From contig NZ_BAXR01000006.1 of assembly GCF_001310635.1 (NCBI RefSeq), positions 124,001 to 188,000 of the forward strand: a DNA stretch of 64,000 bases. Reading direction: 5' to 3'. The notes below the pieces were generated by a model. That model did no database searches, had not been told where the DNA came from, and was given only the letters and a program-made list of their open reading frames with translations. Below, piece by piece: positions 31,827-44,813 of this stretch (position 1 is its first letter; every line of letters starts with the position of its first letter). Both the position numbers and the translations under genes were made by a program. The stretch is from Bacillus sp. JCM 19034 (GTDB lineage Bacteria > Bacillota > Bacilli > Bacillales > Bacillaceae_D).

Positions 31827-31963
31827 ACTAGCTGGCCACATTGACGTAGAACATGCTTTTAAAATCAATATTTAAGGCTATACTCGCATTTGTTTAATTT
31901 TGCTTTTTTATATTATAAAAGGGATAAAACCATAAACGCTAATTAACTTCTTCTATATCATTA

Positions 31964-31995
31964 GTGTCCGTTTATATGAACGGCTATTTTTTTTT
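31964..31995 (+). terminator. Rho-independent terminator
   Basis: CCGTT and AACGG with flanking TAG/CTA form a stem-loop followed by nine Ts. Confidence 0.75.
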
Positions 31996-32052
31996 GTTCT
32001 TCTTATGATGATTACTCACTAATTGGTCATACTAACGACAGAGGTGAGTAAG

Positions 32053-33116
32053 ATGGATAAATCGAGAATAGTAAGATGGTTATACTGGTCTAGCCTAATA
32101 TTAATTATCGTTCTAATCTTATTAGTTTTCATCCACCTTACTCCATTGCTTACGCCTATTTATGCTGTTGCAAGTGCCCTAGTTCTACCGTTAGGAATTG
32201 CAATTGTCATCGCTTATTTACTTCATCCGATTGTCGAGAAGCTTCACGAAGTTGGGTTATCAAGAACAATTGCTACATTAATTCTCTTTCTTAGTTTGAT
32301 TGGTTTACTCGTTTTAATTGGAATGCTTGGGTTTCCTGAATTGAAAAACAACTTGAACTTTTTGTTGAAGCTGTACCAGAGCAGGTTCATATGATTGAGG
32401 AAGCGACAGATGAAATGGATGATCAAATCGATACACTGCCCAAACCAATTAGGTTACAAGTTGAGAATTGGCAAAGTCAATTAGGTCGGTTAGGTCAACA
32501 TATTTTGAATCAAGTACAATCAGTCGTTCTCTTTTTTATAAGATCATTTTTTTCATTAATTGTCATTCCGTTTTTAGTTTTTTATTTTTTAAAAGATTAC
32601 GATCAAATTCGGAAACTATGTTGGTACGTCACACCTCGAAGGTGGCGTAAACCTTTACAGAGATTTATGAAAGATGTTGATGATGCAATAGGTGGGTTTA
32701 TAAGAGGACAACTGCTCGTATCGTTGCTTGTTGGTCTCTTTTCAACGATTGGTTTATGGCTACTTGGTGTTCCGTATCCTATTCTTCTCGGTATGTTTAT
32801 TGGGCTGCTTGATCTTATTCCGTTCTTTGGTCCGTACATCGGTGCAGCACCTGCTGTTATTGTTAGCTTTTTAGAATCGTGGCAGCTAGGGTTATTTACA
32901 ATTTTACTATTATTTATTATTCAACAAATAGAAAGTAACCTCCTTTCTCCTGTTATTGTTGGTAAGAGTATTCACCTTCATCCTGTTTTAATTATTTTAG
33001 CGTTAATCGTTGGGATTGAAGTTGGAGGATTTCTAGGTATGCTATTAGCCGTTCCTTTATTAGCTATTTTAAAGGTGATGTTTTTGCATATACGTTCCTA
33101 TCGCCTCACCCGTTGA
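32053..33116 (+). CDS. yrrI: AI-2E family transporter YrrI (frameshifted near 32344)
   Basis: About 354-aa membrane protein of the AI-2E (TqsA/PerM) family with some eight TM helices. The conserved GVPYPILLGMFIGLLDLIPFFGPYIG segment lies near residues 240-265 (only the ends quoted: GVPYPILLG, IPFFGPYIG), followed by ESNLLSPVIVGKSIHLHP. The break is in an A5 run (32344-32348); one more A gives ELKKQLELFVEAVPEQV. ATG 32053 follows GAGGTGAG. Position upstream of alaS is the same as yrrI in B. subtilis. Substrate uncertain; family members have been linked to export of AI-2 or Na+/H+ exchange. Confidence 0.88.
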
Positions 33117-33167
33117 CATTTGCTTGTTACATTTCTATAATAAAGGAGCGAAAAGAACAGGTGAAAT

Positions 33168-33386
33168 CGATGATGGAATGAGTACGAGGCAGTTCCACTT
33201 TTAGAGAGGTTTATCCTAGGCTGAAAGATGAACTAAGTGAAGGGCTTCCGAAAGCTACTCCAGAGTGTAGTTAAACACTACCGTTAGCCGCGTTAAGGTA
33301 TGAAAGTGATAGACGATGTCTATAATTAGGGTGGTACCGCGTGATCAAGCTCTCGTCCCTTTGTTTAAGGGAGTGGGGGCTTTTTT
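33168..33386 (+). ncRNA. T-box riboswitch leader of alaS
   Basis: The T-box signature AGGGTGGTACCGCG is at 33328-33341, followed by a large terminator stem (from about 33348: GCTCTCGTCCCTT with AAGGGAGTGGGGGC) and TTTTTT. Upstream is a Stem I with the conserved AGTA...GA pattern (33181-33187) and CTACTCC on the other arm. GCT at 33254-33256 (GAAA-GCT-A) fits an alanine specifier triplet. Uncharged tRNA-Ala should stabilise the antiterminator and switch on alaS. Confidence 0.93.
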
Positions 33387-33436
33387 CTATATACATAGTA
33401 CGGTCATACACCAATTACATGTAAAAGGAGACGATA

Positions 33437-36081
<2,645 letters not shown>

Positions 36082-36172
36082 ATGAATTGATTTGGTGTAC
36101 AATGGAAGCAAGAGACAAGCTAGCTTTTTTGGGTAAAAAAGAGACTAGCAATGAATGAAAGAGGTGTCTGTG

Positions 36173-36445
36173 ATGAGCTCTATGGACAAAACGATGCAAT
36201 TTGATTTTCATGATGATTCGGTTGATGTAGACGTCCAAGAGGTGCTCCTTTCTGTTTATGAATCACTAGAGGAGAAAGGTTACAACCCGATCAACCAAAT
36301 TGTCGGATATTTACTGTCAGGCGATCCTGCGTATATTCCCCGTCATAAGGATGCACGTACACTCATTCGCAAGCTAGAGCGTGATGAATTAATCGAAGAA
36401 CTAGTAAAATCATATCTCGCACAACACCAAAAGGAGATTGGATGA
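36173..36445 (+). CDS. yrzL: IreB family protein (UPF0297, YrzL)
   Basis: 90-aa member of the UPF0297/IreB family. In Enterococcus IreB is phosphorylated by the Ser/Thr kinase IreK and tunes cell-envelope stress. Family segments TMQFDFHDD (kinase target region, N-terminal Thr), [19 protein letters not shown] and [16 protein letters not shown]-like (actual [17 protein letters not shown]) are visible. ATG 36173 follows GAGGTG. It overlaps yrrK by 4 nt. Confidence 0.92.
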   Translation: MSSMDKTMQFDFHDDSVDVDVQEVLLSVYESLEEKGYNPINQIVGYLLSGDPAYIPRHKDARTLIRKLERDELIEELVKSYLAQHQKEIG

Positions 36446-36860
36446 GAGCATTAGGCTTAGATGTAGGTACAAAAACAGTTGGCATTGCGTTAAGCGATGA
36501 ACTAGGGTGGACGGCTCAAGGTCTTGAGACATTAAGACGTGACGAAGATGAACCACAAAAAGATATGCAAAAAATAGCAGATCTGATAAAAGAGTACGGT
36601 GTTGAGCAGGTTGTAGTCGGTTTGCCGAAAAACATGAACGGTACGATTGGTCCGAGTGGTGAACGTAGTCAAGAATTTGCTGAGCAGCTGAAAGAGCTTG
36701 TCGCTTGTGAAATTACGTTATGGGATGAACGTCTTACGACCGTCGCTGCTGAAAAATGCTCATTTCCGCTGATGTAAGTCGGAAAAAGCGGAAGAAAGTC
36801 ATTGATAAAATGGCTGCGGTTATGATTTTACAAGGCTATTTAGATCATAAAAAAAGATAA
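36442..36860 (+). CDS. yrrK: YqgF/RuvX-type nuclease YrrK (frameshifted near 36752)
   Basis: About 139-aa RNase H-fold protein of the YqgF family (Holliday-junction-resolvase-like, also implicated in 16S rRNA 5' end maturation). The catalytic Asp is in [12 protein letters not shown], followed by [18 protein letters not shown] and the acidic [12 protein letters not shown]. An A5 run (36752-36756) truncates the frame; one more A joins it to [12 protein letters not shown] and a normal C-terminus ending with stop at 36858. The start ATG overlaps ireB. Confidence 0.9.
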
Positions 36861-36870
36861 GAGGTGTATT

Positions 36871-37161
36871 ATGCAAAACGAAGAGAAAGAACGAATAGTG
36901 ATTCCTGACGAGAATGGTGATGAGCATTTATTTGATGAGCTTTTCCGGTTTCATGTTGATGAATCAGATCAGTCATATATTTTACTTACGCCTGTTGGCT
37001 CAGAGCAAGATGATTCCGATGAAGAAGTGGAAGTGTTTGCGTTTCGTTTTGAAGATCGTGAAGGCGAGGAAAATGATATTGCCTTATTCCCACTAGAATC
37101 AGATCAAGAATGGGATATGGTTGAAGAAATGTTAAACACATTTACTGACGACCAAGAATAA
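36871..37161 (+). CDS. yrzB: DUF1292 protein YrzB
   Basis: 96-aa very acidic protein of the DUF1292/UPF0473 family (RIVIPDENGDEHLFDELFRF, residues 8-27, is the family core). It is always found after yrzL-yrrK in Bacillus. Function unknown. ATG 36871 with GAGGTG upstream; it closes this operon before a terminator. Confidence 0.9.
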   Translation: MQNEEKERIVIPDENGDEHLFDELFRFHVDESDQSYILLTPVGSEQDDSDEEVEVFAFRFEDREGEENDIALFPLESDQEWDMVEEMLNTFTDDQE

Positions 37162-37177
37162 AAGTTGGAATATTAAT

Positions 37178-37220
37178 AGGTATTTCGAGTTGTGTATTTT
37201 CACACCGAAATGCCTTTTTT
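37178..37220 (+). terminator. Rho-independent terminator
   Basis: AGGTATTTCG and CGAAATGCCT form a stem followed by TTTTTT, after yrzB. Confidence 0.8.
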
Positions 37221-37388
37221 ATACAAAAAAGCATTTTGAGATCGTTCTATTATCATTAAAACAAGAATTAGATGCTTGTTAAGTCCACCGTATAATCTTA
37301 GTTCAAGCTTTAAATTTGATTTTTATAATTTTTCTTACTGACTTATTTGAAAAATATAGTATAATGATACGGTGGAAGGAGGAGAATA

Positions 37389-38537
37389 ATGTCTAATTCC
37401 AAAGATAAACCGAGAAATTCGTTGTATCACGAACGAGCGATACAAGCTCGCATTGTTAGGCGTATTGTCTTTTTTACGTTTCTTGGTTTGATTATAATCG
37501 GAGCGATCGCAGGTGTAAGTGCTTATGCTTACATAACGAATGCATTAAGTCCTGTAGATGAAAATTCGCCAAAAGAAATTGAGGTTACGATTCCAATTGG
37601 TTCGACATCAAATCATATTGGAACAATACTAGAAGAAGAAGGACTTGTTCGAAACGGTACGATTTTTCGCTATTATGTACGCTATAAAAATGAATCTGGA
37701 TTTCAAGCGGGTGATTATCGTCTAAATACTGGAATGACGATGGATGAAATAATTGATTCCTTAAAAGATGGTACTGTTATGCAGGAGCCTGAACTCACCT
37801 TTACGATCCCAGAAGGATTATGGCTAGAGCATATGATTGAAATCATAGCAAATGAAACGGAGCATAAGGTAGAGGATATTGAAGAAGTTGTTCATGATAA
37901 GGAGTATGTGAGTACGCTAATTGAACAATATGACATGTTGACTGAAGTTGTTTTAGATAATGATATTCGCTATCCGTTAGAAGGCTACCTATTCCCGGCA
38001 CGTTATGATTTTATGGTTGAAAATCCTTCCATCGAGGAGATTACCGAAGCGATGCTTGATCGTACTCAAGCTATTTTAGATAATCTTGGGGAAGAAATGG
38101 ACGAGCTTGAATTGACGCCACATGAGGTATTGACGTTGGCCTCGATTATTGAAAGGGAAGCACAAGAATCCGAAGATCGATACATAATCTCTGGAGTACT
38201 TCATAACCGCCTTGAACGGGGGATGAAATTAGAGGTTGATCCAACTACAGCATATGCAATTGGAGAGCATTTGTATATGACATCGATTGAAGATACACGT
38301 TTTGAATCACCATATAACACGTATGTTGTTGAGGGGATACCAATTGGTCCAATAGCAAGCCCAGGTCAGGATTCAATTGAAGCGGCTGTACGACCTGAAA
38401 TAACTGAAGCCCTTTATTTCTATGCACGCTACGGTGGTAAAGTTATTTACTCTGAAACGTATGAAGAGCATTTAAAAGCTAGAGATCAATATCGTCATGA
38501 GTGGATTGAAGCAATGAAACAAGAAGATGAAGAGTAA
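37389..38537 (+). CDS. mltG: Endolytic murein transglycosylase MltG (YrrL)
   Basis: 382-aa membrane-anchored YceG-family enzyme that cuts nascent glycan strands during peptidoglycan synthesis. One TM helix is at residues 25-50 (IVFFTFLGLIIIGAIAG), followed by a LysM-like domain and the catalytic domain with ASIIEREAQESEDR (catalytic Glu) and EVDPTTAYAIGE, SPYNTY and GPIASPG signatures. TATAAT at 37360-37365 and GGAAGGAG upstream of ATG 37389 mark promoter and ribosome site. It heads the mltG-trmR-trhP1-trhP2-udk cluster. Confidence 0.94.
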   Translation: MSNSKDKPRNSLYHERAIQARIVRRIVFFTFLGLIIIGAIAGVSAYAYITNALSPVDENSPKEIEVTIPIGSTSNHIGTILEEEGLVRNGTIFRYYVRYKNESGFQAGDYRLNTGMTMDEIIDSLKDGTVMQEPELTFTIPEGLWLEHMIEIIANETEHKVEDIEEVVHDKEYVSTLIEQYDMLTEVVLDNDIRYPLEGYLFPARYDFMVENPSIEEITEAMLDRTQAILDNLGEEMDELELTPHEVLTLASIIEREAQESEDRYIISGVLHNRLERGMKLEVDPTTAYAIGEHLYMTSIEDTRFESPYNTYVVEGIPIGPIASPGQDSIEAAVRPEITEALYFYARYGGKVIYSETYEEHLKARDQYRHEWIEAMKQEDEE

Positions 38538-38604
38538 TGTTAAGGGGGAAGTGTCATTGACACAACCCTCTTTTCCATGAATAAGAAGTGTATGGGGGGA
38601 GAAG

Positions 38605-39234
38605 ATGGAACAGCTTGAAGCTTATGTGAAATCATTAATTCCTAATCGGGATCTGCTTGTAGAGGAAATAGAACGAAAGGCTGTTGTAGATCATGTGCCA
38701 ATTATGGACTTAATCTCGATGGAAGCCCTCCTTCAACAACTTAAGCTCATTAAGCCTGAACGAATTTTAGAAATAGGGACAGCAATCGGTTATTCGGCGA
38801 TTCGAATGAGTCAAGCTACAGGAGCACATGTCGTAACAATTGAACGTGATGAACAAAGGTATGAACAGGCTATTCAAAATATTAGACAAGCTGGACTAGC
38901 GGATAAAATAGAGGTGTATTTCGCTGATGCTCTTCAGTTTGTTGAAAAACTTGAATCATCTACCTATTTTGATGTATTATTTATTGATGCTGCTAAAGGA
39001 CAATATCAACGTTTTTTTGAGTTGTTTGAACCATATGTGAAGACTGGTGGAGTGATCTTCTCGGATAATGTACTTTTTCGCGGATTAGTTGCTGAGGATG
39101 AGGTAGAATCAAAACGCCTTAGAAAGCTTGTTGAGAAGATAAAAGCCTATAATATATGGTTAATGGAACATCCTCGTTATGATACGAGAATTGTTCCAAT
39201 GGGGGATGGATTGGCTATTAGTATAAAACGATAG
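38605..39234 (+). CDS. trmR: tRNA 5-hydroxyuridine methyltransferase TrmR (YrrM)
   Basis: 209-aa SAM-dependent O-methyltransferase. TrmR methylates 5-hydroxyuridine-34 to 5-methoxyuridine. Motif I is ILEIGTAIGYSAIRM (about residue 53), followed by VVTIERDEQRYEQA, the metal/substrate Asp in LFIDAAKGQYQRFF, and FSDNVLFRG. Start ATG 38605 follows GGGGGAG. It sits directly before trhP1-trhP2, which make its substrate, as in B. subtilis. Confidence 0.93.
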   Translation: MEQLEAYVKSLIPNRDLLVEEIERKAVVDHVPIMDLISMEALLQQLKLIKPERILEIGTAIGYSAIRMSQATGAHVVTIERDEQRYEQAIQNIRQAGLADKIEVYFADALQFVEKLESSTYFDVLFIDAAKGQYQRFFELFEPYVKTGGVIFSDNVLFRGLVAEDEVESKRLRKLVEKIKAYNIWLMEHPRYDTRIVPMGDGLAISIKR

Positions 39235-39246
39235 AAGGGGAGTAGG

Positions 39247-40179
39247 ATGGTGAAAAAGCCTGAATTACTTGTAACACCAAGGGATATCGATGCACTTGAA
39301 CGTTTATTTAATGCTGGTGCTGATGCAGCTATTATCGGGGAAGAACGTTATGGCTTGCGACTTGCTGGAGAATTTCCACGAGATGATATTAAAAGAGCGG
39401 TTGAGATTGCTCATAACCAAAATAAAAAATTATATGTAGCAATGAATGCTCTTTTTCACAATGATAAAGTAGGCGAACTGGCTGATTATGTTTCTTTTTT
39501 GAATGAGGTCAATATTGATGCAATCGTCTTCGGTGATCCAGCAATTGTGATGACTGTCCGCGAAGTTGCTTCTTCAATGCCGCTGCATTGGAATACAGAA
39601 ACAACTGCTACGAATTGGTTTACAGCAAATTATTGGGGTAGAAGGGGAGCAAAGCGTGCGGTATTAGCTCGTGAACTAAGCATGGATGCAATTATTGAGA
39701 TGAAAGAGAATGCTGAGGTAGAAATAGAAGTTCAAGTTCATGGTATGACATGTATGTTCCAATCAAAACGCACTTTAATTGGAAACTACATGCAATTTCA
39801 AGGGAAGAATTTAGAAGTTGAACGTCGTGATAAAGATCGTCAATTATATTTGTTTGATCACGAAAGGGAAGCACGTTATCCCATTTTTGAGGATGAGAAT
39901 GGGACTCATATTATGAGCCCGAATGACATTTGTATCATTGATGAGCTTGAAGAAATGGTTGATGCGAATATTGACAGCTTTAAAATTGATGGTATTTTAA
40001 AATCAACTGAATATATGGAGGAAGTCACAAAGCTTTATCGTGAGGCAATTGACTTATGTGTGTCTGATCGTGATCGTTATGAAGACAAGAAAGAAATGTA
40101 TGTGGAACGATTAGAACAGTTACAACCAAGACATAGAAAATTGGATACAGGTTTCTTCTTCAAAGAGACAGTGTATTAA
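39247..40179 (+). CDS. trhP1: U32-family tRNA hydroxylation protein TrhP1 (YrrN)
   Basis: 310-aa U32 'peptidase'-family protein, in B. subtilis one half of the TrhP pair that hydroxylates U34 with prephenate-dependent chemistry. It has ELLVTPRDIDALERLFNAGADAAIIG and VQVHGMTCMFQSKRTLIGNY. The latter has only one Cys where TrhP2 has several, so the Fe-S cluster is expected in TrhP2. It is followed after 16 nt by trhP2. Start ATG 39247 with GGGGAG upstream. Confidence 0.92.
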   Translation: MVKKPELLVTPRDIDALERLFNAGADAAIIGEERYGLRLAGEFPRDDIKRAVEIAHNQNKKLYVAMNALFHNDKVGELADYVSFLNEVNIDAIVFGDPAIVMTVREVASSMPLHWNTETTATNWFTANYWGRRGAKRAVLARELSMDAIIEMKENAEVEIEVQVHGMTCMFQSKRTLIGNYMQFQGKNLEVERRDKDRQLYLFDHEREARYPIFEDENGTHIMSPNDICIIDELEEMVDANIDSFKIDGILKSTEYMEEVTKLYREAIDLCVSDRDRYEDKKEMYVERLEQLQPRHRKLDTGFFFKETVY

Positions 40180-40195
40180 GAAGGGAGGAAATGCT

Positions 40196-41461
40196 GTGGC
40201 TACAGTAACTGAAGTAACAAAGAAGCCAAAACGAGTAATAACAAAAAAACCTGAACTATTAGCACCAGCAGGTGATTTAGAAAAATTAAAAGTTGCGATT
40301 CATTATGGAGCTGATGCAGTATTCATTGGTGGACAGGAATTTGGTCTTCGTTCGAACGCTGGTAACTTTACGATTGAAGAAATGCGTGAAGGAGTGGAGT
40401 TTGCTAATCGATATGGAGCCAAAATTTACGTGACGACTAATATTTTTGCTCATAATGAAAATATGGATGGTCTTGAAGAATATTTGAGAAGTCTTCAGGA
40501 TGTCGGAATTACGGGCATAATCGTTGCCGATCCATTGATTATAGAAACATGCAAAAAAGTCGCTCCAAAAGTAGAAGTCCACTTAAGCACTCAGCAATCA
40601 TTATCAAATTGGTTAGCAGTAAAATATTGGAAGGGTGAAGGGTTGCATCGAGTCGTATTAGCTCGTGAAGTTGGGCTTGAGGAAATGCTCGAAATAAAAA
40701 AGCATGTTGATATCGAAATCGAAGCCTTTGTTCATGGTGCCATGTGTATTGCATATTCAGGACGTTGTGTGTTAAGTAATCATATGACGGCTCGTGATTC
40801 AAATCGTGGTGGCTGCTGTCAATCATGTCGCTGGGAATATGATCTATTTGAGATGAACGATGATGGTGATAAGGCACTATTTACTGAGGATGATCCACAA
40901 TATACAATGAGTCCAAAAGATTTAAATTTATTACAGTCAATTCCTAAGGTTATTGAAGCAGGAATCGACAGCTTAAAAGTCGAAGGTAGAATGAAGTCCA
41001 TTCACTACGTAGCAACAGTAACAAGTGTTTACCGTAAAGTTATTGATGCTTACTGTGAAGACCCTGACCATTTTCAAATCGATAAAGCATGGTTAGATGA
41101 GCTTGATAAATGTGCAAATCGCGATTTTGCTCCTCAATTTTTTGAAGGAACTCCAACATTTGAAGAGCAAATGTATGGCAATCATCCGAAACGAACGAAT
41201 TATGATTTCGTTGGCTTTGTGCTCGACTATGATTCAGAAAGCTCGATTGTGACATTACAACAACGTAACCATTTTCGACCTGGAGATGAGGTTGAGTTTT
41301 TCGGACCAGAGATAGACAATTTTGTGCAAAAGATAGAAACAATATGGGATGAAGACGGACAAGAATTAGATGCGGCTAGACATCCTTTACAGGTTGTTCG
41401 TTTTAAAGTGGATCAACCGGTCTACTCAATGAACATGATGCGTAAAGAGGTTCGAAAATGA
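40196..41461 (+). CDS. trhP2: U32-family tRNA hydroxylation protein TrhP2 (YrrO)
   Basis: 421-aa U32-family protein, partner of TrhP1. The cluster-binding Cys set is visible in [16 protein letters not shown] and [12 protein letters not shown], with the C-terminal beta-barrel after residue 340. The N-terminal TIM-barrel starts [30 protein letters not shown] (signature shortened: [13 protein letters not shown]). GTG 40196 is used, with AGAAGGGAGGAAATGCT upstream. Its stop overlaps the udk start by 4 nt. Confidence 0.92.
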   Translation: MATVTEVTKKPKRVITKKPELLAPAGDLEKLKVAIHYGADAVFIGGQEFGLRSNAGNFTIEEMREGVEFANRYGAKIYVTTNIFAHNENMDGLEEYLRSLQDVGITGIIVADPLIIETCKKVAPKVEVHLSTQQSLSNWLAVKYWKGEGLHRVVLAREVGLEEMLEIKKHVDIEIEAFVHGAMCIAYSGRCVLSNHMTARDSNRGGCCQSCRWEYDLFEMNDDGDKALFTEDDPQYTMSPKDLNLLQSIPKVIEAGIDSLKVEGRMKSIHYVATVTSVYRKVIDAYCEDPDHFQIDKAWLDELDKCANRDFAPQFFEGTPTFEEQMYGNHPKRTNYDFVGFVLDYDSESSIVTLQQRNHFRPGDEVEFFGPEIDNFVQKIETIWDEDGQELDAARHPLQVVRFKVDQPVYSMNMMRKEVRK

Positions 41462-42093
41462 TTAATAAGCCGATTATTATCGGAGTTGCAGGAGGGACCG
41501 GCTCCGGAAAAACAACGGTTGCCAAAGAGATATATCGTCATTTTAATGAACAATCGATTGTCTTAATTGAACAAGATGCGTATTATAAAGATCAAAGTCA
41601 TTTATTAATTGAAGAACGCCTTCAAACAAATTATGATCATCCATTAGCTTTTGATACAGAGCTATTGTTAGAGCATTTGCACCGTTTATTAGAAAGAAAG
41701 TCAGTTGCCAAACCTGTATACGATTATGTGAACCATACGCGTTCCCATGAATTTATACCGATTCCGGCAAAAGATGTCATAATATTAGAAGGGATTTTAA
41801 TATTAGAAGATAAACGGTTGCGTGATTTAATGGATATTAAAATATTTGTTGATGCTGATGCTGATATTCGTTTTATTCGACGGCTCGTTCGAGATGTAGA
41901 TGACCGTGGACGAACAATTGATTCTGTTATTGAGCAATATACGTCAGTTGTTCGTCCGATGCATTTGCAATTTATTGAACCTACGAAACGGTATGCTGAT
42001 ATTATCGTTCCAGAAGGTGGTCAAAATCAGGTTGCAATTGATTTAATTGCAACAAAAATTCAAGCTATTATTGAAGGAAAAACCATTTTGTAA
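41458..42093 (+). CDS. udk: Uridine kinase
   Basis: 211-aa P-loop kinase of pyrimidine salvage phosphorylating uridine and cytidine. Walker A is [14 protein letters not shown] at residues 9-22; YYKDQSH, the YDHPLAFD nucleoside-binding stretch and the ILEGILIL Walker B-like strand are present, followed by [15 protein letters not shown] (lid). It overlaps trhP2 by 4 nt. Confidence 0.95.
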   Translation: MINKPIIIGVAGGTGSGKTTVAKEIYRHFNEQSIVLIEQDAYYKDQSHLLIEERLQTNYDHPLAFDTELLLEHLHRLLERKSVAKPVYDYVNHTRSHEFIPIPAKDVIILEGILILEDKRLRDLMDIKIFVDADADIRFIRRLVRDVDDRGRTIDSVIEQYTSVVRPMHLQFIEPTKRYADIIVPEGGQNQVAIDLIATKIQAIIEGKTIL

Positions 42094-42216
42094 TAGGATA
42101 GAGTACATGTAAGGGATTTCATATATAAACCGTATACTGAGCAATCCTTTTACATATGAATGGTTTAATAGTAATTATGTTATTTTATTTATGAAGGATA
42201 TTGAGGAGTGAACGAC

Positions 42217-42693
42217 GTGGCAGAAGAAAAAAAGCACTATATGACAATGGATGGTAAAAGAAAATTAGAAGAAGAACTCGAGTTTTTGAAAACTGAACGA
42301 CGAAAAGAAGTCGTTGAACGTATAAAGATTGCTCGTAGTTTCGGTGACCTTTCAGAGAACTCTGAATATGATTCCGCAAAAGAAGAGCAAGCATTTGTTG
42401 AAGGTAGAATTGCTCAGCTTGAAAAGATGATTCGAAATGCAGTAATGATCGAAGATGAACAAGGCGATGAAAATGTCGTCACACTCGGTAAGGTTGTTAC
42501 AATTGTTGAGTTACCTGACGGTGACGAAGAAGAATATTCAATTGTAGGAAGTGCTGAATCTGATCCAGCAGAAGGGAAAATTTCAAACGATTCTCCGATG
42601 GCACAAAGTTTGCTAGGTAAGCACGTGAATGATCATGTTACTGTGAACACACCAGGTGGTGAAATGGAAGTTAAGATTGTCGATATTCGCTAA
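42217..42693 (+). CDS. greA: Transcription elongation factor GreA
   Basis: 158-aa cleavage factor that rescues backtracked RNA polymerase. The N-terminal coiled coil has [20 protein letters not shown] with the two acidic tip residues, and the C-terminal FKBP-like domain has [17 protein letters not shown] and [18 protein letters not shown] 42217 is preferred over GTG 42208, because GAGGAG is 8 nt upstream and the length then equals the usual 158 residues. A terminator follows. Confidence 0.96.
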   Translation: MAEEKKHYMTMDGKRKLEEELEFLKTERRKEVVERIKIARSFGDLSENSEYDSAKEEQAFVEGRIAQLEKMIRNAVMIEDEQGDENVVTLGKVVTIVELPDGDEEEYSIVGSAESDPAEGKISNDSPMAQSLLGKHVNDHVTVNTPGGEMEVKIVDIR

Positions 42694-42698
42694 AACTC

Positions 42699-42745
42699 AG
42701 AGTTTCAATAGAGAGGATATTCTCTCTGTTTGAAACTCTTTTTTT
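42699..42745 (+). terminator. Rho-independent terminator of greA
   Basis: AGAGTTTCAA and TTGAAACTCT form a long stem, with an inner AGAGAG/CTCTCT stem, followed by TTTTTTT. Confidence 0.9.
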
Positions 42746-42929
42746 AAAAAGGATTAGGCATGGTAAAATGTCCGCTTTTAAGAAAGTACCGTTTTCTATT
42801 TATGAGTGCTTCTAAAAAAAGCTAGTGCAGCATATGTTCATAAAATAGTAAGATCAGTGTATTTACAAAGCTCTAACTTGTTGTCATACTTATAGCGAAC
42901 GTATTGCTGCATGTTGAAGGAGTGGTAGT

Positions 42930-43556
42930 ATGAAGTCATATCGATACGAGAAAAGAAGAGAAAAGCGGAAAAGTCTACTATTAAATGTTGCGATTGTCAT
43001 CGTAATGGTATTAATTGCTTTTTTTGCTTTGCAAATCTTTAATCAAGAAGGAACTGTGCTTGTCGATGAAGACGAACAAGATCCAATAGAGAGTGAAGAA
43101 AATGAAGAGGATATAGAATCAAAAGTTCCTATTATCGAGGATCCAATAACAACGGTACCAGATCATGAACTGCCTATAGACGAAGATCCTATAGAGGAAG
43201 ATATAATAGAAGAAGGAATGGAAGATGAGGATGAAGATGAACCCTCTCGTCCTAATGAAGGTGAATGGGAACCTATAGGTACGACTCAGTCAGAATTAAG
43301 ACTTGAATTTAGTGAAGGTTCGGTTAATCGTCAAGAAATGGATCGTGCTCTAAGCTATGCATCTGGTTTACGTTTAGAGGAAATGACGGTTTGGCGAATT
43401 GAAAATGCTGGTGATCAACGTAGCGTAAGAGGTGTTGTTAGTAACTATGAAAATAGCGAGACACCTTATGAAATTTATCTTGAATGGCAGGATGGTGAAG
43501 GTTGGTTACCGGTACAAATGAATCAACTGGACCGTAATCCTTATTTGCAAAATTAA
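42930..43556 (+). CDS. yrrS: YrrS family (DUF1510) membrane-anchored protein
   Basis: 208-aa protein. One N-terminal TM (residues 16-37) is followed by a very acidic linker (about residues 48-110, mostly Glu/Asp/Pro) and the DUF1510 domain (GEWEPIGTTQSELRLEF to WLPVQMNQLDRNP). The acidic linker is extracellular. B. subtilis yrrS neighbours a penicillin-binding protein gene (pbpI); here no pbp gene follows. Start ATG 42930 follows GAAGGAG. Function unknown. Confidence 0.85.
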   Translation: MKSYRYEKRREKRKSLLLNVAIVIVMVLIAFFALQIFNQEGTVLVDEDEQDPIESEENEEDIESKVPIIEDPITTVPDHELPIDEDPIEEDIIEEGMEDEDEDEPSRPNEGEWEPIGTTQSELRLEFSEGSVNRQEMDRALSYASGLRLEEMTVWRIENAGDQRSVRGVVSNYENSETPYEIYLEWQDGEGWLPVQMNQLDRNPYLQN

Positions 43557-43598
43557 CGTTTATTTTAGAGAAGTTAGAAGTTGAGAGGATGCAAAGGT

Positions 43599-44290
43599 AT
43601 GAGAATTGGAATAATTGGGGCTATGGATGAAGAGGTTGAGTTATTAAAGGAAAAGCTACTTAACCGTCAAGATGAAACGATTGCAGGATGTGAGTTTCAT
43701 CGAGGATCAATAAGCGGCCAAGAAATTATTTTATTGAAGTCAGGAATTGGAAAAGTGAATGCAGCTATCGGTACATCATTATTGATTCAATTATTCAAAC
43801 CGGATGTTGTTATAAATACTGGTTCAGCAGGTGGATTAGACGAAACGTTACAGGTTGGCGATATTGTTATATCGACGGAGGTTCGTTACAATGATGTTGA
43901 TGCGACAGTGTTTGGTTATGAATTTGGGCAAGTTCCGGCGATGCCGGCATATTATTCACCAGATGAATCATTAGTTGCGATCGCAGAAAAAGCAGCAAAA
44001 AAGTCGGAATTCAATCAAAAAAGGGACTTGTTCTTTCGGGTGACTCCTTTATGAGTGATCATGAGCGTGTACAAGATTTGAAAATACGTTTTGATCAGCC
44101 ATTATGTTCGGAGATGGAGGCAGGAGCGATTGCTCAAGTTTGTTATCAATTTGCTGTTCCTTTTGTGATTATCCGTTCTTTATCAGATATTGCAGGGTCA
44201 GATGCAAAAGTTTCTTATGAAGAATTTCTTGAGACAGCATCCGTTCATTCAGCTAAGCAAGTTTTATTAATGGTAGATGGCTTAAACTAA
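43599..44290 (+). CDS. mtnN: 5'-Methylthioadenosine/S-adenosylhomocysteine nucleosidase (frameshifted near 44017)
   Basis: About 231-aa MTA/SAH nucleosidase recycling methylthioadenosine and S-ribosylhomocysteine precursors. It starts MRIGIIGAMDEEVELL with the catalytic Glu, followed by GIGKVNAAIGT and NTGSAGGLDETLQVGDIVI, and after repair MEAGAIAQVCYQ and IIRSLSDIAGSDA with the catalytic Asp. The A6 run at 44017-44022 needs a seventh A to read QKKGLVLSGDSFMSD. ATG 43599 follows AAAGG. The usual neighbour yrhC follows. Confidence 0.92.
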
Positions 44291-44435
44291 AAACCAATAC
44301 GCAATGCTACTAATTGTAAATTCTATTAATTCGTGCTTTCCTGAAAAAAGGATAAACCTTCCTCCGTTAACGGACATTACATTCTCTATTCTAGTAAAAA
44401 GGATGTTAGAATGATAATGAGTGAGGAGGGATCGG

Positions 44436-44678
44436 ATGACTGAAAAGCATATGAAAAATCAGTTAGCAAAAATAGCGGACTATAAACAATACAGTTTTAT
44501 TTTACTTTCATTAAGTGCGTTTCTTTCTATAGGCTTACTGATTCCATCAGCTTTGGTAACGGATTGGCAATTTCCTGCAGTTATCACCCTTGGAATTTTG
44601 TTAATTGCGGCAATGACTTGTCACCGTTATGCAATGAAGGTAGAAAAACGTCTATATGAAGAAGAAAATCATAAATAA
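44436..44678 (+). CDS. yrhC: YrhC family small membrane protein
   Basis: 80-aa protein with two TM helices (about residues 22-42 and 50-66) and an NQLAKIADYKQYSFILL beginning typical of YrhC. It follows mtnN as in the B. subtilis yrr-yrh sulfur cluster, although the intervening yrrT, yrhA and yrhB are absent. Start ATG 44436 follows GAGGAGGG. Function unknown. Confidence 0.82.
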   Translation: MTEKHMKNQLAKIADYKQYSFILLSLSAFLSIGLLIPSALVTDWQFPAVITLGILLIAAMTCHRYAMKVEKRLYEEENHK

Positions 44679-44684
44679 TATTGA

Positions 44685-44715
44685 AAACAGCCAAGCTTTT
44701 AGCGGCTGTTTTTTT
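44685..44715 (+). terminator. Rho-independent terminator
   Basis: AAAACAGCC pairs with GGCTGTTTT and is followed by a T-rich tract after yrhC. Confidence 0.8.
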
Positions 44716-44813
44716 GCATTTATATTAATCGGAAGGCTTTAATTTTAGATGTTTTAAGGGAGTAGACTTTTTTGTTAAAATAGAAGGATCATACGTTAGA
44801 ATGGAGATTACAC

